Part shown: in pieces, positions 1 to 7,419 of the stretch
Position numbering within the stretch: the stretch's first letter is position 1
How the letters are laid out: every line of letters begins with the position of its first letter
Origin: Cyanobacteria bacterium SIG27
Lineage (GTDB): Bacteria; Cyanobacteriota; Vampirovibrionia; Gastranaerophilales; Gastranaerophilaceae
Direction of reading: 5' to 3'
Length of the DNA: 44,761 nt
Assembly (NCBI GenBank): GCA_015152565.1
Contig: SUTT01000014.1
Coordinates: forward strand, 1 to 44,761
Made by a program: the position numbers and the translations under genes
The notes under the pieces: generated by a model
The model's input: the letters and a program-made list of their open reading frames with translations, nothing else
Database searches by the model: none
What the model was told of the DNA's origin: nothing

Positions 1-529
1 CGCCAGCCATCATTACATTTTCAGTTGCGCCAACTGATGGAATATCAAAACAAACAATTGAACCAGATAAATTGTTTGTTTTTGCAACAACATATCCATC
101 ATCAATAATGCACTCGCAGCCAAGAGCTTCTAGCCCTTTAATATGGAAGTTAACACGTCTTTCGCCAATTTTACATCCACCAGGGAGCGCAACACGTGCT
201 TCGTTTAATCTTCCAACTAAAGCGCCTAAAACGCAGAAGCTCGCTCTCATTTTTGATACAAATTCTTTAGAAGCAGTGCAATTGGTAAGATTTGTTGAGT
301 CTATTTCAACTTTTTTAAGGTTTTTATCATATTTTGTTTTAGCTCCGAGTTCCGCTAAAACTTCAAGCATAATATCTACATCAGATAAATTTGGAACATT
401 ATAAATTACGCAAGTACCTTTACACAAAAGAGAAGCTGCCATAAGCTTTAAAACTGAGTTTTTAGCACCACTTATAGTAACTTCACCTTTAGTTGGGTTT
501 TGCCCTTTTATAATTAATTTTTCGCTCAC
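1..529 (-). CDS. murA: UDP-N-acetylglucosamine 1-carboxyvinyltransferase, N-terminal part (cut by window edge)
   Basis: Cytoplasmic enzyme of the first committed step of peptidoglycan synthesis: it transfers enolpyruvate from PEP to UDP-GlcNAc. The visible 176 residues open with SEKLIIKGQNPTKGEVTISG and continue with AKNSVLKLMAASLL, the MurA substrate-binding Lys-Asn region. Further on, LPGGCKIGERRVNFHI holds the PEP-binding Cys loop (GGC.IG.R), here with Cys and so of the fosfomycin-sensitive type by family knowledge. Translation starts at a GTG (529-527), with AAAAGG about 8 bases upstream. The C-terminal half lies beyond position 1. It lies downstream of yidC on the same strand, 84 bp away; a TATACT-like -10 sits in that gap, so it may have its own promoter. 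Confidence 0.95.
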   Translation of the reverse strand, partial: MSEKLIIKGQNPTKGEVTISGAKNSVLKLMAASLLCKGTCVIYNVPNLSDVDIMLEVLAELGAKTKYDKNLKKVEIDSTNLTNCTASKEFVSKMRASFCVLGALVGRLNEARVALPGGCKIGERRVNFHIKGLEALGCECIIDDGYVVAKTNNLSGSIVCFDIPSVGATENVMMAG

Positions 530-613
530 AATATCTACCTTTTCTAACTGATTTTAGTATAAATTTCATTGTTTTGAAAGTTTATAGGCAAAAAATAAAA
601 TTTTTGTAGGATA

Positions 614-1717
614 TTATTTGCTATTTTTATCATCAACAACTTTAGCGTCAATCACTTTAGCGTCTATTATATTGTTATCAGAGTTTTTTTCTTCTTTTTT
701 CTTATCTTCAAGTTCAAGTTGCTTGTTAATTACAATTGTTTGGAAAATTTGGAAAACATTACTTGTAACAAGATATAACAATGCGCCTGCAGGAATTGGA
801 ATAAATACGAATGTAACACCAATCATAATAGGCATAATTTTACCCATTGATTTTTGGATTGCCGCTTGTTGAGGGTCTAGATTTTGTGTTTTATTTGAAG
901 CCATCATGATTTTTTGTGATAGCCAAATTGTCACTATAAACAGTGCAACAAGAAGAATTACATCGTAGTGAAACTCGTTTTCAACTTGAACTGTTGGAAC
1001 TTGTGCGATTAAAATATCGCCCATTCTTTTAAATTCAATATTTTCTGTTTCTTTTGTCATGATATTCATAACAGAAACTTCAGCTTTTGAAACTTTATTT
1101 AACTGAGCAAAGTTGAGATTTAGGCTATCTAGTGCCATTTTAAGCTCAATTGGTTTATTTTGTTCAATTTCACCTTGAATTTCTATTGCTTTTTGTGGTT
1201 TTTGGATTTTAACATTATCAAGTTTTTCGTTATCTAAATAAACAACTGCTGATTTTCCAGCTTGGAATTGAGCATGGTTTGATACTGAGAATTGACCATC
1301 TAATGACACACCAGCGTTTGATTTAATTGTTGAATCTAGTCTTTTAATGAATAAAAAGTTAGAATCACCTGCCATTTGAATGAACTGTGGGCTCATTAAA
1401 GCGCTATAAAGCATAATGAAAATTGGAATTTGAATTAACATCGGAAGACAGCCGGCAGTTGGGTTAAAGTTGTTTTCCTTGTAAAATTCCATCATTTTTT
1501 GCTGCATTAATTGAGGGTTATTTTTATATTTTTCTTGTATTGTTTTCATTTTAGGAGTTAAATTTTGCATATTTTTCATTGAACGTTGTTGTGAAACGTT
1601 AACGTGCCATAAGCAAATACGCATTAAAATAGTAAATACGATAATTGCCATACCGTATGAACCAACAAAACTTTTTAAAACATCCAAAAATTGTATAGTT
1701 AATGCTACAAAATCCAT
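614..1717 (-). CDS. yidC: YidC/Oxa1-type membrane protein insertase
   Basis: Inserts and folds inner-membrane proteins with or without SecYEG. The N-terminal helix (about residues 17-37) is followed by the charged cytoplasmic hairpin with KMKTIQEKYKNNPQLMQQKM. Next comes the helix with GCLPMLIQIPIFIMLYSALM (about 88-108), then C-terminal helices with IPIPAGALLYLVTSNVFQIF, all typical of YidC. There is no Gram-negative P1 domain. Instead about 120 residues (roughly 125-245) are inserted in the extracytoplasmic loop after the second helix. I recall an insert at the same place in cyanobacterial YidC. The start has GAGGAG 6 bases upstream. The lysine/aspartate-rich tail (about 340-367) is probably disordered and could contact ribosomes. 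Confidence 0.95.
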   Translation of the reverse strand: MDFVALTIQFLDVLKSFVGSYGMAIIVFTILMRICLWHVNVSQQRSMKNMQNLTPKMKTIQEKYKNNPQLMQQKMMEFYKENNFNPTAGCLPMLIQIPIFIMLYSALMSPQFIQMAGDSNFLFIKRLDSTIKSNAGVSLDGQFSVSNHAQFQAGKSAVVYLDNEKLDNVKIQKPQKAIEIQGEIEQNKPIELKMALDSLNLNFAQLNKVSKAEVSVMNIMTKETENIEFKRMGDILIAQVPTVQVENEFHYDVILLVALFIVTIWLSQKIMMASNKTQNLDPQQAAIQKSMGKIMPIMIGVTFVFIPIPAGALLYLVTSNVFQIFQTIVINKQLELEDKKKEEKNSDNNIIDAKVIDAKVVDDKNSK

Positions 1718-1757
1718 TATATTCTCCTCAAAATTAAAGTCTTTAAGTAATATGTCT

Positions 1758-1781
1758 ATTTTACTATGAACATGGTAAAAT
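1758..1781. promoter_or_regulatory. 24-bp palindrome between divergent yidC and mnmE, possible bidirectional promoter
   Basis: The left arm ATTTTACTATGA and right arm ACATGGTAAAAT pair at 11 of 12 positions (one T-G wobble; the two central A bases do not pair). Each arm supplies a TAAAAT hexamer on one strand. On the plus strand it reads TGGTAAAAT, an extended -10, ending 6 bases before the mnmE ATG. Toward yidC the mirrored TAAAAT leaves a leader of about 34 bases with a good ribosome site. Neither direction has a strong -35. A repressor operator is an alternative reading. Confidence 0.45.
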
Positions 1782-1787
1782 TGTTAT

Positions 1788-3110
1788 ATGGAAAATAATT
1801 TTGATACAATTTGTGCAATAATTACCCCGCTATCTGTTGGAGCTGTAGGCATTATCAGACTTTCAGGTTGTAAAGCTTTTGAAATAACACAGTCTATTTT
1901 TGATAAAAAAATTACACCTAAAATGATTAATTATGGTCATATTATCGATAATGGCGCTATTTTAGATGAAGTTATTGTTCTGCCTTTTGTTTCACCTCAT
2001 AGTTATACAGGTGAAGATGTTGTAGAAATTCAAACCCATGGAAACCCTGTTATAGTAAATTCTATATTAGAGCTTATTTTATCCAAAGGTGCAAGGTTAG
2101 CTAATAGGGGTGAATTTACTAAAAGAGCTTTTTTAAACCACCGCATTGACTTATCTCAAGCGGAAGCAGTATTAGATATAATTCAATCCAAAAGCTCTAA
2201 ATCTGCTCAAAATGCTCTATCTAATCTTGGCGGATACTTAAAAAATAAAGTAAATGAAATTAAAAATAATTTAATTGAAGTTTATTCACGTGTTATTGCT
2301 TCAGTTGATTTTCCAGAAGATGTTGCTGAAGTAGATGAAAACTACATCGAAACGATATGTAATGATAATATTCAAACAATAGAAGAAATATTATCTAATT
2401 CTAAAAGCCACGATTTTATAAGAGATGGATTAAACGCATGTTTGATAGGAAAGCCTAATGTTGGCAAAAGTTCCTTATTTAATTCTCTTTTAAATTACAA
2501 CAGAGCAATTGTAACCCATATCGAAGGTACAACTAGAGATACAATTAAAGAAGCAATAAACTTAAATGGTTATTTAATTAATTTTATTGATACTGCTGGA
2601 ATTAGAGATAAAAACCAAGCAGATTTGGTTGAACAAATTGGTATTGATAATTCGCTTGAATCCATTGATAATTCTGAAATTGTATTATTTTTGTTTGAAA
2701 AATCAATTGATGAAATTGATAATGAATTGATTGAAAGAGCAAAAGATAAAGAGGTTTTATTTATTAAAACAAAATGTGATATAAATACAGACAATATCGA
2801 AAATTGCATTGAAATCAGCTCTAAAACAGGTTTTGGCATTAATATATTAAAAGAAAAAGTGACTGAAATTATTAAAAATTTAATTCCAAATGATAGTAAC
2901 TATACTACAAATAAACGCCAGCAAACCTGTCTTTTAAGAGCTAAAGAAGCCTTAGAAAATGTTTTAGAAACAATTAAATTAAATCCAGATGCAGATTTAT
3001 ATGCAATGGACTTAAAACATGCAATTTTAGCGCTTGATGAGATAACGGGCGAAGTTTTAACTGATACAATATTAGATAATATATTTGATAATTTTTGTAT
3101 TGGTAAATAG
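1788..3110 (+). CDS. mnmE: tRNA uridine-5-carboxymethylaminomethyl modification GTPase MnmE
   Basis: With MnmG it modifies the wobble uridine (U34) of several tRNAs. The N-terminal formyl-THF-binding region contains GAVGIIRLSG and YTGEDVVEIQTHGN. The G domain follows, with GKPNVGKSS (G1, about residues 222-230), GTTRDT (G2), DTAGI (G3) and TKCD (G4, a variant of NKxD). The protein ends in CIGK, the C-x-G-K signature of MnmE. Its 440 residues are normal for the family. No Shine-Dalgarno sequence precedes the ATG; with an extended -10 only 6 bases upstream the message may be leaderless (inference). Its stop codon directly abuts the stop of the convergent gene, with no terminator between. Confidence 0.96.
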   Translation: MENNFDTICAIITPLSVGAVGIIRLSGCKAFEITQSIFDKKITPKMINYGHIIDNGAILDEVIVLPFVSPHSYTGEDVVEIQTHGNPVIVNSILELILSKGARLANRGEFTKRAFLNHRIDLSQAEAVLDIIQSKSSKSAQNALSNLGGYLKNKVNEIKNNLIEVYSRVIASVDFPEDVAEVDENYIETICNDNIQTIEEILSNSKSHDFIRDGLNACLIGKPNVGKSSLFNSLLNYNRAIVTHIEGTTRDTIKEAINLNGYLINFIDTAGIRDKNQADLVEQIGIDNSLESIDNSEIVLFLFEKSIDEIDNELIERAKDKEVLFIKTKCDINTDNIENCIEISSKTGFGINILKEKVTEIIKNLIPNDSNYTTNKRQQTCLLRAKEALENVLETIKLNPDADLYAMDLKHAILALDEITGEVLTDTILDNIFDNFCIGK

Positions 3111-3848
3111 TTATTTATAAAGTGTTACTACTTTGTATCTTACATAATCGCCGTAAGGTTTTTGGGTATAAATTACTGGGTTAATTTTACCTTGTGAGTC
3201 AAATATTTCATCTTCAGGCATATCTTTTGAAATGCATCCTAAGCCAGAAATTGCTGGTTGAAAAACACTTCCCAACGTAACACCGTTTAATGATGCGCTA
3301 GCTAGAGGATTATTGGTTGAGCCTATGCACAGATACTTTTTATTTCTTATATCATTAAAAATTTTAATAATATCTTTTTGTAGTGGCATTAATTCATCGT
3401 ATTCTGATGAAGTATAGTATAGTTGCACATAATCTTCGCCAGTCGTTTCGTCTTTATAAAATGAATTAAACATTACATATCGGCGTTGTAGTGGGTCTAA
3501 GCCACTAACCATAAAAAGATCATGGTCTGGATCAACATCATGTTTTTTGCATAATTCAAGATAAGTTGGTTTTAATGATTTTTTACAAGCTCCTTGAATA
3601 CTTGGATGCATAACTACAGCCGTCGCATAGCCACTTTTGGGGTCGATATAACCTGTGCTTTTGGATACAAGACTGATATTTGCATTTTTTTCTTTTTGAG
3701 TTTGCAGATATTCTTGTTTATAACGTTTCTTTCTTGCTTTAAAATCTGCAGGAGTTTCATCAAAATCCTCAACAAAAGCGTCTAGATCTTGAATTTGAAA
3801 ACTTCCTTTGAAATTTGTTGTTAATTGCGGCCTAAAAGTAACTTGCAT
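3111..3848 (-). CDS. Lineage-specific protein of unknown function, paralogue of the next gene upstream
   Basis: I do not recognise a known domain in these 245 residues. The leader MQVTFRPQLTTNFKG resembles the MQVSF...ITFKA start of the upstream neighbour. The core (about 145-205) aligns with that neighbour: FYKDETTGEDYVQLYYTSSE matches FYTDDNGEYASQMFRLESPN, then QKDIIKIF matches QRAAYKIF, and NNPLA matches NNPFR. There is no signal peptide or membrane helix. Residues 30-60 are rich in Lys, Arg and Gln. The ribosome site is AAGGTAG. The 12-bp gap to the upstream paralogue indicates one transcript. The stop abuts that of mnmE. Confidence 0.85.
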   Translation of the reverse strand: MQVTFRPQLTTNFKGSFQIQDLDAFVEDFDETPADFKARKKRYKQEYLQTQKEKNANISLVSKSTGYIDPKSGYATAVVMHPSIQGACKKSLKPTYLELCKKHDVDPDHDLFMVSGLDPLQRRYVMFNSFYKDETTGEDYVQLYYTSSEYDELMPLQKDIIKIFNDIRNKKYLCIGSTNNPLASASLNGVTLGSVFQPAISGLGCISKDMPEDEIFDSQGKINPVIYTQKPYGDYVRYKVVTLYK

Positions 3849-3860
3849 CGTTATTCTACC

Positions 3861-4490
3861 TTATAGATTTTTTGGATTAAACCAAATTTTCTGTTTACCA
3901 TCTGCGCTAAAAATTACATCATCTATTTTATCTGCATTTGCCGCATATCTTGCAAAATCGGCATTTTGAATAGTTTTAGCTACTCTATTAATTGTGCTTG
4001 TAATTTCTTTTGAACTTGAATTTTCATTTAATCCTCTAAATGGATTATTTAAGCTTTCAAGGGTTAAGCGGCTTCTTGTGTCTTTATCGTAGAAAATTTT
4101 ATAAGCTGCTCTTTGAGTATCTGTTAATTTTTCATTAGGACTTTCAAGCCTAAACATTTGAGATGCATATTCACCATTGTCATCGGTATAAAAAGTAGTA
4201 AAATTAACAATTGGATTGCCAAGTCTGCCGTAATGTTGCGTGATTAATAATTCGGAATTAGGATAAATATCACATTTTCTAACTTGAACTTGTGCCATTG
4301 TTTCGCCTTTAGATGTTTTTTTAAAGCCTAATTTTTGAATAAATTTATCAAATTGATTTTTTCTTGTGTGAGAATTGTAAGAATCGCCAAAAGACACCTG
4401 ATTGTTTTTTGGGGTATAATTTATCATTTTATTATTTTGAGGCGCCTTAAAAGTGATTTTAGAAGCTGATTGGTTAAAAGAAACTTGCAT
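3861..4490 (-). CDS. Lineage-specific protein of unknown function, tandem paralogue
   Basis: A 209-residue protein with no recognised domain. It begins MQVSFNQSASKITFKAPQNN and repeats a similar motif soon after (NNQVSFGD). Leaders of this kind recur in several proteins of this window. The middle and end align with the downstream gene (see there), so the two are probably an old tandem duplication. No signal peptide or membrane helix is visible; Ser/Asn/Thr-rich stretches lie near residues 150-170. The ribosome site is AAGGA. It sits 40 bp downstream of the FAD oxidoreductase on the same strand and could be cotranscribed with it. Confidence 0.85.
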   Translation of the reverse strand: MQVSFNQSASKITFKAPQNNKMINYTPKNNQVSFGDSYNSHTRKNQFDKFIQKLGFKKTSKGETMAQVQVRKCDIYPNSELLITQHYGRLGNPIVNFTTFYTDDNGEYASQMFRLESPNEKLTDTQRAAYKIFYDKDTRSRLTLESLNNPFRGLNENSSSKEITSTINRVAKTIQNADFARYAANADKIDDVIFSADGKQKIWFNPKNL

Positions 4491-4530
4491 TATTTATTCC
4501 TTATTTATGTTATGCAAGTATATAAAACAT

Positions 4531-5823
4531 CTAAATTTTATTTTTTGCTATATATTTTGCAACCGCTTCGCCCATAGACATGCAGCTTTTTTGAACTCTT
4601 AGGGCACTATGAGCATAAAAATCAGCTCCAAGAATTTTTCCAATTGCAAATAAATTGTCATAATCGGTACTCATTAATGATTCAATTGGAAGTTCGTATG
4701 TTGCGATTTTTTGTAAAATTGAACCATCTTTTTTGTGAGAATGTACATCTATTGAATAATTAGCCTTTAAGACAGGGGTTTTAAAACTTTTAGATGACAC
4801 CAAATCATCTCGAGTGAATACATATTTGGTTTTTACTCTGTTTTGTTCTCTAATACCTGTTTGAGCTGCAATATTAGTAATTATTGCGTTTTGAAAGCCT
4901 GGAAAATAGCGTTTTACGAAGTTATAGAAACGATATATAGCTTTTCTTGCATTGATTAATTCTTTTGATGACATATAAGGGTTATCTTGATAATTATTTA
5001 TTCTAGGGCAATTAAAAGCCACTTGGTTATCGCCACCGGCAATTGAAAATACTTGAAAATAGGCTCTATCGGTATTAATAAGGACGCCATCATCAACACC
5101 CTTTTTAAGATATTTATCTAAAGCCCAAGTTTTAGATGTGTCCCAAGTGCTTGCAGTAGTAAAATGAATTTTATTGTTAGTATTTACATCGTCACGATAG
5201 GTATTGGTAATATCCTCGTCTTTATCTACAGATAATATAAAATTACTAAATTCTTCAATATCAACATTTCCAAGAATAAATCTTAAAGTATTTTGCTGTT
5301 TTTGATCTGTGTCAGCTAAAAATTCACAATTTAATAATTTTGAAAATTCAGCTGAACCTGTGGCATCAATAAAATATGTCGCTTCGATTGGTAACGATAA
5401 TAAGTTTGAATTTAAAATTACTGACTTGACTCTTTTTTCTTCATAAGAAACATTTTCTACTGTTGTTTCAAATAATGTATCAAGATTGGGAATATTTAAA
5501 GCTTCATCTAAGACAATTTTTAATAGTTCAGGATTAAACCAACCATCATTTCCATCTTTATATGTAATTTGTGCTTTATATTTTTTTGCAGTTTCAATTA
5601 ATTTTTTATAATAATCGCAATTTAAGTCATCAACCGATGATTTCATAATTGGAACAACAAGTCCACCCGTCATCAAACCGCCAAGAAAATTATTTTTTTC
5701 AACAAGTAAAGTTTTTAGTCCATTTTTAGCGCAATTATAAGCGCAAGCACAACCCGATGTGCCGCCACCAACAATTACAACGTCATATTTTTGATTTTTT
5801 TCCATAACGTGATTATAATCCAT
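4531..5823 (-). CDS. FAD-dependent oxidoreductase (FAD_oxidored type)
   Basis: The N-terminal Rossmann motif VVIVGGGTSGCACAYNCAKN and the acidic end of beta-2 (LLVEKN) bind FAD, followed by LGGLMTGGLVVP. The C-terminal motif around DNLFAIGKILGADF closes the FAD site. The architecture resembles the family that annotators often call FAD-dependent oxidoreductase or putative glucose-inhibited/HdrA-like flavoprotein; the substrate cannot be read from sequence. FYATGSAE-like wording appears as YFIDATGSAEFSKLL. No signal peptide. The start is uncertain: ATG at 5823 or the second ATG at 5805, neither with a clear ribosome site. No partner dehydrogenase genes lie nearby. Confidence 0.85.
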   Translation of the reverse strand: MDYNHVMEKNQKYDVVIVGGGTSGCACAYNCAKNGLKTLLVEKNNFLGGLMTGGLVVPIMKSSVDDLNCDYYKKLIETAKKYKAQITYKDGNDGWFNPELLKIVLDEALNIPNLDTLFETTVENVSYEEKRVKSVILNSNLLSLPIEATYFIDATGSAEFSKLLNCEFLADTDQKQQNTLRFILGNVDIEEFSNFILSVDKDEDITNTYRDDVNTNNKIHFTTASTWDTSKTWALDKYLKKGVDDGVLINTDRAYFQVFSIAGGDNQVAFNCPRINNYQDNPYMSSKELINARKAIYRFYNFVKRYFPGFQNAIITNIAAQTGIREQNRVKTKYVFTRDDLVSSKSFKTPVLKANYSIDVHSHKKDGSILQKIATYELPIESLMSTDYDNLFAIGKILGADFYAHSALRVQKSCMSMGEAVAKYIAKNKI

Positions 5824-6078
5824 ATTTAGTTAATTGTAAAAATATCGTAGGTATAACTCTTTATAAGCATTATTCATGCTAAACGATTGGTTGTGATAAT
5901 GTATATTATGTAACAAGGCGTCTTAAATTAGTTGGCTATAATTTACCCCTCCCAAAATAAACTTTAAATGCTAATTCAAGTTTAAATCGGCATTATAATA
6001 CTCTTAAATTATAAAAAATTTGCTAATGAAATGCAAAAATGTAACTGTTAGTTTAAAGCATAATTTAAGGAGTAAAAT
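5824..6078. promoter_or_regulatory. Intergenic promoter region between the FAD oxidoreductase and the response regulator
   Basis: This is 255 bases without a convincing ORF, between divergent genes. Two exact TATAAT hexamers on the plus strand (5937-5942 and 5994-5999) are candidate -10 elements for the response regulator gene. Neither has a strong -35 at 16-18 bp. AAGGAG at 6068-6073 is the ribosome site of the next gene. No tRNA or long hairpin is visible. Confidence 0.4.
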
Positions 6079-6771
6079 ATGCAAAATAATATAAGAAATT
6101 CTAAACCACAAGAAGTGGTCAGACTTATGCTAGTCGATGACCATAAATTGTTTCGCTGCGGTATAAAATCGCTTTTTGAAAATTCTAAGGGCGTGTACGT
6201 TGTAGCTGAAGCTTCAAACGGTAAAGACGGTATAGCAAAAATCATTGCACAAAATCCTGATGTCGTGCTTTTAGATTTGGAATTAGGCGATATCAATGGT
6301 CTTGATTTAATAGAAAAAGTTATGGCACAAAAGCCAAATGTCAAATTTATCATTTTAACTTCACACATCAATGAACATGTAATTAATAAAGCTATGAAAA
6401 TGGGTATTTATGGGTACATTTTGAAAGATATTAACTCAGAATTTTTAGACATGATAGTTAAATCAGTTTCAAATGGTGCAATGTGGATTGATAAAAAAGT
6501 TGTGCAAATTTTAAGAGAATTAAATCCAAATGTGATACCAAATACGCAAATATCACGCTCAAATTTTAAATCAACTCATGCTAACCTGACAGCTCGAGAA
6601 TATGAAGTTTTAAAGCTTGTAGTCGATGGAATGTCTAACCAGCAAATTGCGCAAGAATTAAACATTTCAGAGCATACTTCAAAGGCCCATGTGTGTAATA
6701 TTATTCAAAAGCTGGTTGTGGATGATAGAACACAAGCGGCAGTTAAAGCAATCCGAGAAGGAATTGTTTAA
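6079..6771 (+). CDS. NarL/FixJ-family response regulator with LuxR-type DNA-binding domain
   Basis: Two-component transcription regulator. The receiver domain (about residues 14-130) has the acidic pair D20-D21, the phospho-acceptor D66 in VVLLDLEL, the conserved Thr in IILTSH and the Lys in YGYILKDI. The LuxR-type helix-turn-helix (about 168-228) reads LTAREYEVLKLVVDGMSNQQ, then IAQELNISEHTSKAHVCNII. The tail QKLVVDDRTQAAVKAIREGIV resembles what I remember of cyanobacterial NarL-type regulators. The ribosome site AAGGAG lies 5 bases before ATG. No histidine kinase is encoded nearby, so this is an orphan regulator within the window. Its targets are unknown; paired CGAT-type palindromes lie just downstream, before the next gene. 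Confidence 0.93.
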   Translation: MQNNIRNSKPQEVVRLMLVDDHKLFRCGIKSLFENSKGVYVVAEASNGKDGIAKIIAQNPDVVLLDLELGDINGLDLIEKVMAQKPNVKFIILTSHINEHVINKAMKMGIYGYILKDINSEFLDMIVKSVSNGAMWIDKKVVQILRELNPNVIPNTQISRSNFKSTHANLTAREYEVLKLVVDGMSNQQIAQELNISEHTSKAHVCNIIQKLVVDDRTQAAVKAIREGIV

Positions 6772-6799
6772 AAATTAGATAGTATATTATCATTATCAG

Positions 6800-6847
6800 T
6801 CGTTACGATATAATAATATATTATAACTACCAATCGAAACGATATAA
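6800..6847 (+). promoter_or_regulatory. Paired palindromic motifs upstream of the rhodanese-like gene, candidate operator
   Basis: TCGTTACGATATAA (6800-6813) recurs as TCGAAACGATATAA (6834-6847), with 34 bases between starts, about three helical turns. Each contains a small palindrome (TCG-N3-CGA). The first copy overlaps TATAAT (6809-6814), a possible -10. The second ends just before the AAGGAG of the next gene. AACGATATAAGA in the second copy differs by one base from AACGATACAAGA found twice further downstream. Function is inferred only from position and symmetry. Confidence 0.35.
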
Positions 6848-6861
6848 GAAGGAGAAAAAAA

Positions 6862-7257
6862 ATGAAAGACAAAAATTTTACTTTTAATTCTAATAAAGCA
6901 AAGGAGTATTTTCTTGAAAAGATTTCTTTTGAAATGTCTCCTTGGCAACTTCAAAAACATTCTCAAGAACAAATTAGTGCGCTAAATATTGTTGACGTTA
7001 GAGATTACGATGATTATATCGAAGGTCATATACCTTTTGCTATACACATTCCTATGGGAGATTTAGAAGAACACATCAAAATGTTTGAAAAAGACGTTGT
7101 AAATATTGTCTATAGTTACTGTAATTGTTGTTGCAGAGCACCTAAGGCAGCTTCTATTATTGCTGATAATAATCATCCTGTTATGATGCTTTGCGGAGGC
7201 TTCAAAGCTTGGAAAGAGCTTAATTTTGACATAATCAAGACATCTGACAGTCAATAA
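6862..7257 (+). CDS. Rhodanese-like domain protein
   Basis: A single rhodanese domain of 131 residues, a sulfur-carrying or persulfide-handling fold. IVDVRDYDDYIEGHIPFAIH is the classic CH2A region, and LCGGFKAWKELNFDI the classic C-terminal CGGxxxW motif. The active-site loop reads YSYCNCCCRAPKAA, a C-x4-R loop with three extra-close cysteines, which is unusual and could bind metal or support persulfide relay. About 35 residues precede the domain. The ribosome site AAGGAG lies 8 bases before ATG. It follows the response regulator by 90 bp and may be regulated separately through the palindromes in that gap. No sulfur-transfer partner is nearby. Confidence 0.9.
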   Translation: MKDKNFTFNSNKAKEYFLEKISFEMSPWQLQKHSQEQISALNIVDVRDYDDYIEGHIPFAIHIPMGDLEEHIKMFEKDVVNIVYSYCNCCCRAPKAASIIADNNHPVMMLCGGFKAWKELNFDIIKTSDSQ

Positions 7258-7297
7258 ATTCAGCTAAAAGTTGTATTTTAATCATAATAAAAAGTTG

Positions 7298-7303
7298 TAT
7301 AAT
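7298..7303 (+). promoter_or_regulatory. Candidate -10 element upstream of the glycosyltransferase leader
   Basis: TATAAT, preceded by TTG. No good -35 is visible at the usual distance. If used, transcription would begin near 7310 and give a leader of about 110 bases that carries the 41-bp repeat and a terminator-like hairpin before the coding region. Confidence 0.35.
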
Positions 7304-7321
7304 TGTAGTAAATTATTGCAT

Positions 7322-7362
7322 AAGCTCCAATTAAGGCTTTAAAATTTACTAACGATACAAGA
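7322..7362 (+). repeat. 41-bp element, copy 1 (before the glycosyltransferase gene)
   Basis: It matches 9074-9114 at 35 of 41 positions with no gaps. The last 19 bases, ATTTACTAACGATACAAGA, are identical. The first part, AAGCTCC...GCTTTAA, is an inverted repeat in both copies, shorter and less perfect here (AAGCT/GGCTT) than in copy 2. I do not recognise it as a known riboswitch or mobile element. Confidence 0.6.
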
Positions 7363-7373
7363 CTCATTATATT

Positions 7374-7407
7374 ACCGCGCCAGTTTGACTTAGTGCGGTT
7401 TTTGTTT
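7374..7407 (+). terminator. Terminator-like hairpin directly before the ribosome site (possible attenuator)
   Basis: ACCGC (7374-7378) pairs with GCGGT (7395-7399) across a 16-base loop, followed by a T-rich run (7399-7407). The run leads straight into GGGGAG and the start codon of the glycosyltransferase. A terminator at this place would only make sense as leader attenuation, or as the end of the rhodanese transcript with a second start inside. The stem is short, so the call is tentative. Confidence 0.4.
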
Positions 7408-7419
7408 GGGGAGAAAGAC

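Noticed and set aside
72-404. A 110-codon open frame on the plus strand
   Set aside because: It lies antisense inside murA, whose protein shows clear family motifs; the plus-strand translation has none.
7393-7419. GTG start for the glycosyltransferase
   Set aside because: It lies inside the hairpin and has no ribosome site, while TTG 7420 has GGGGAG 6 bases upstream and starts right at the first membrane helix.
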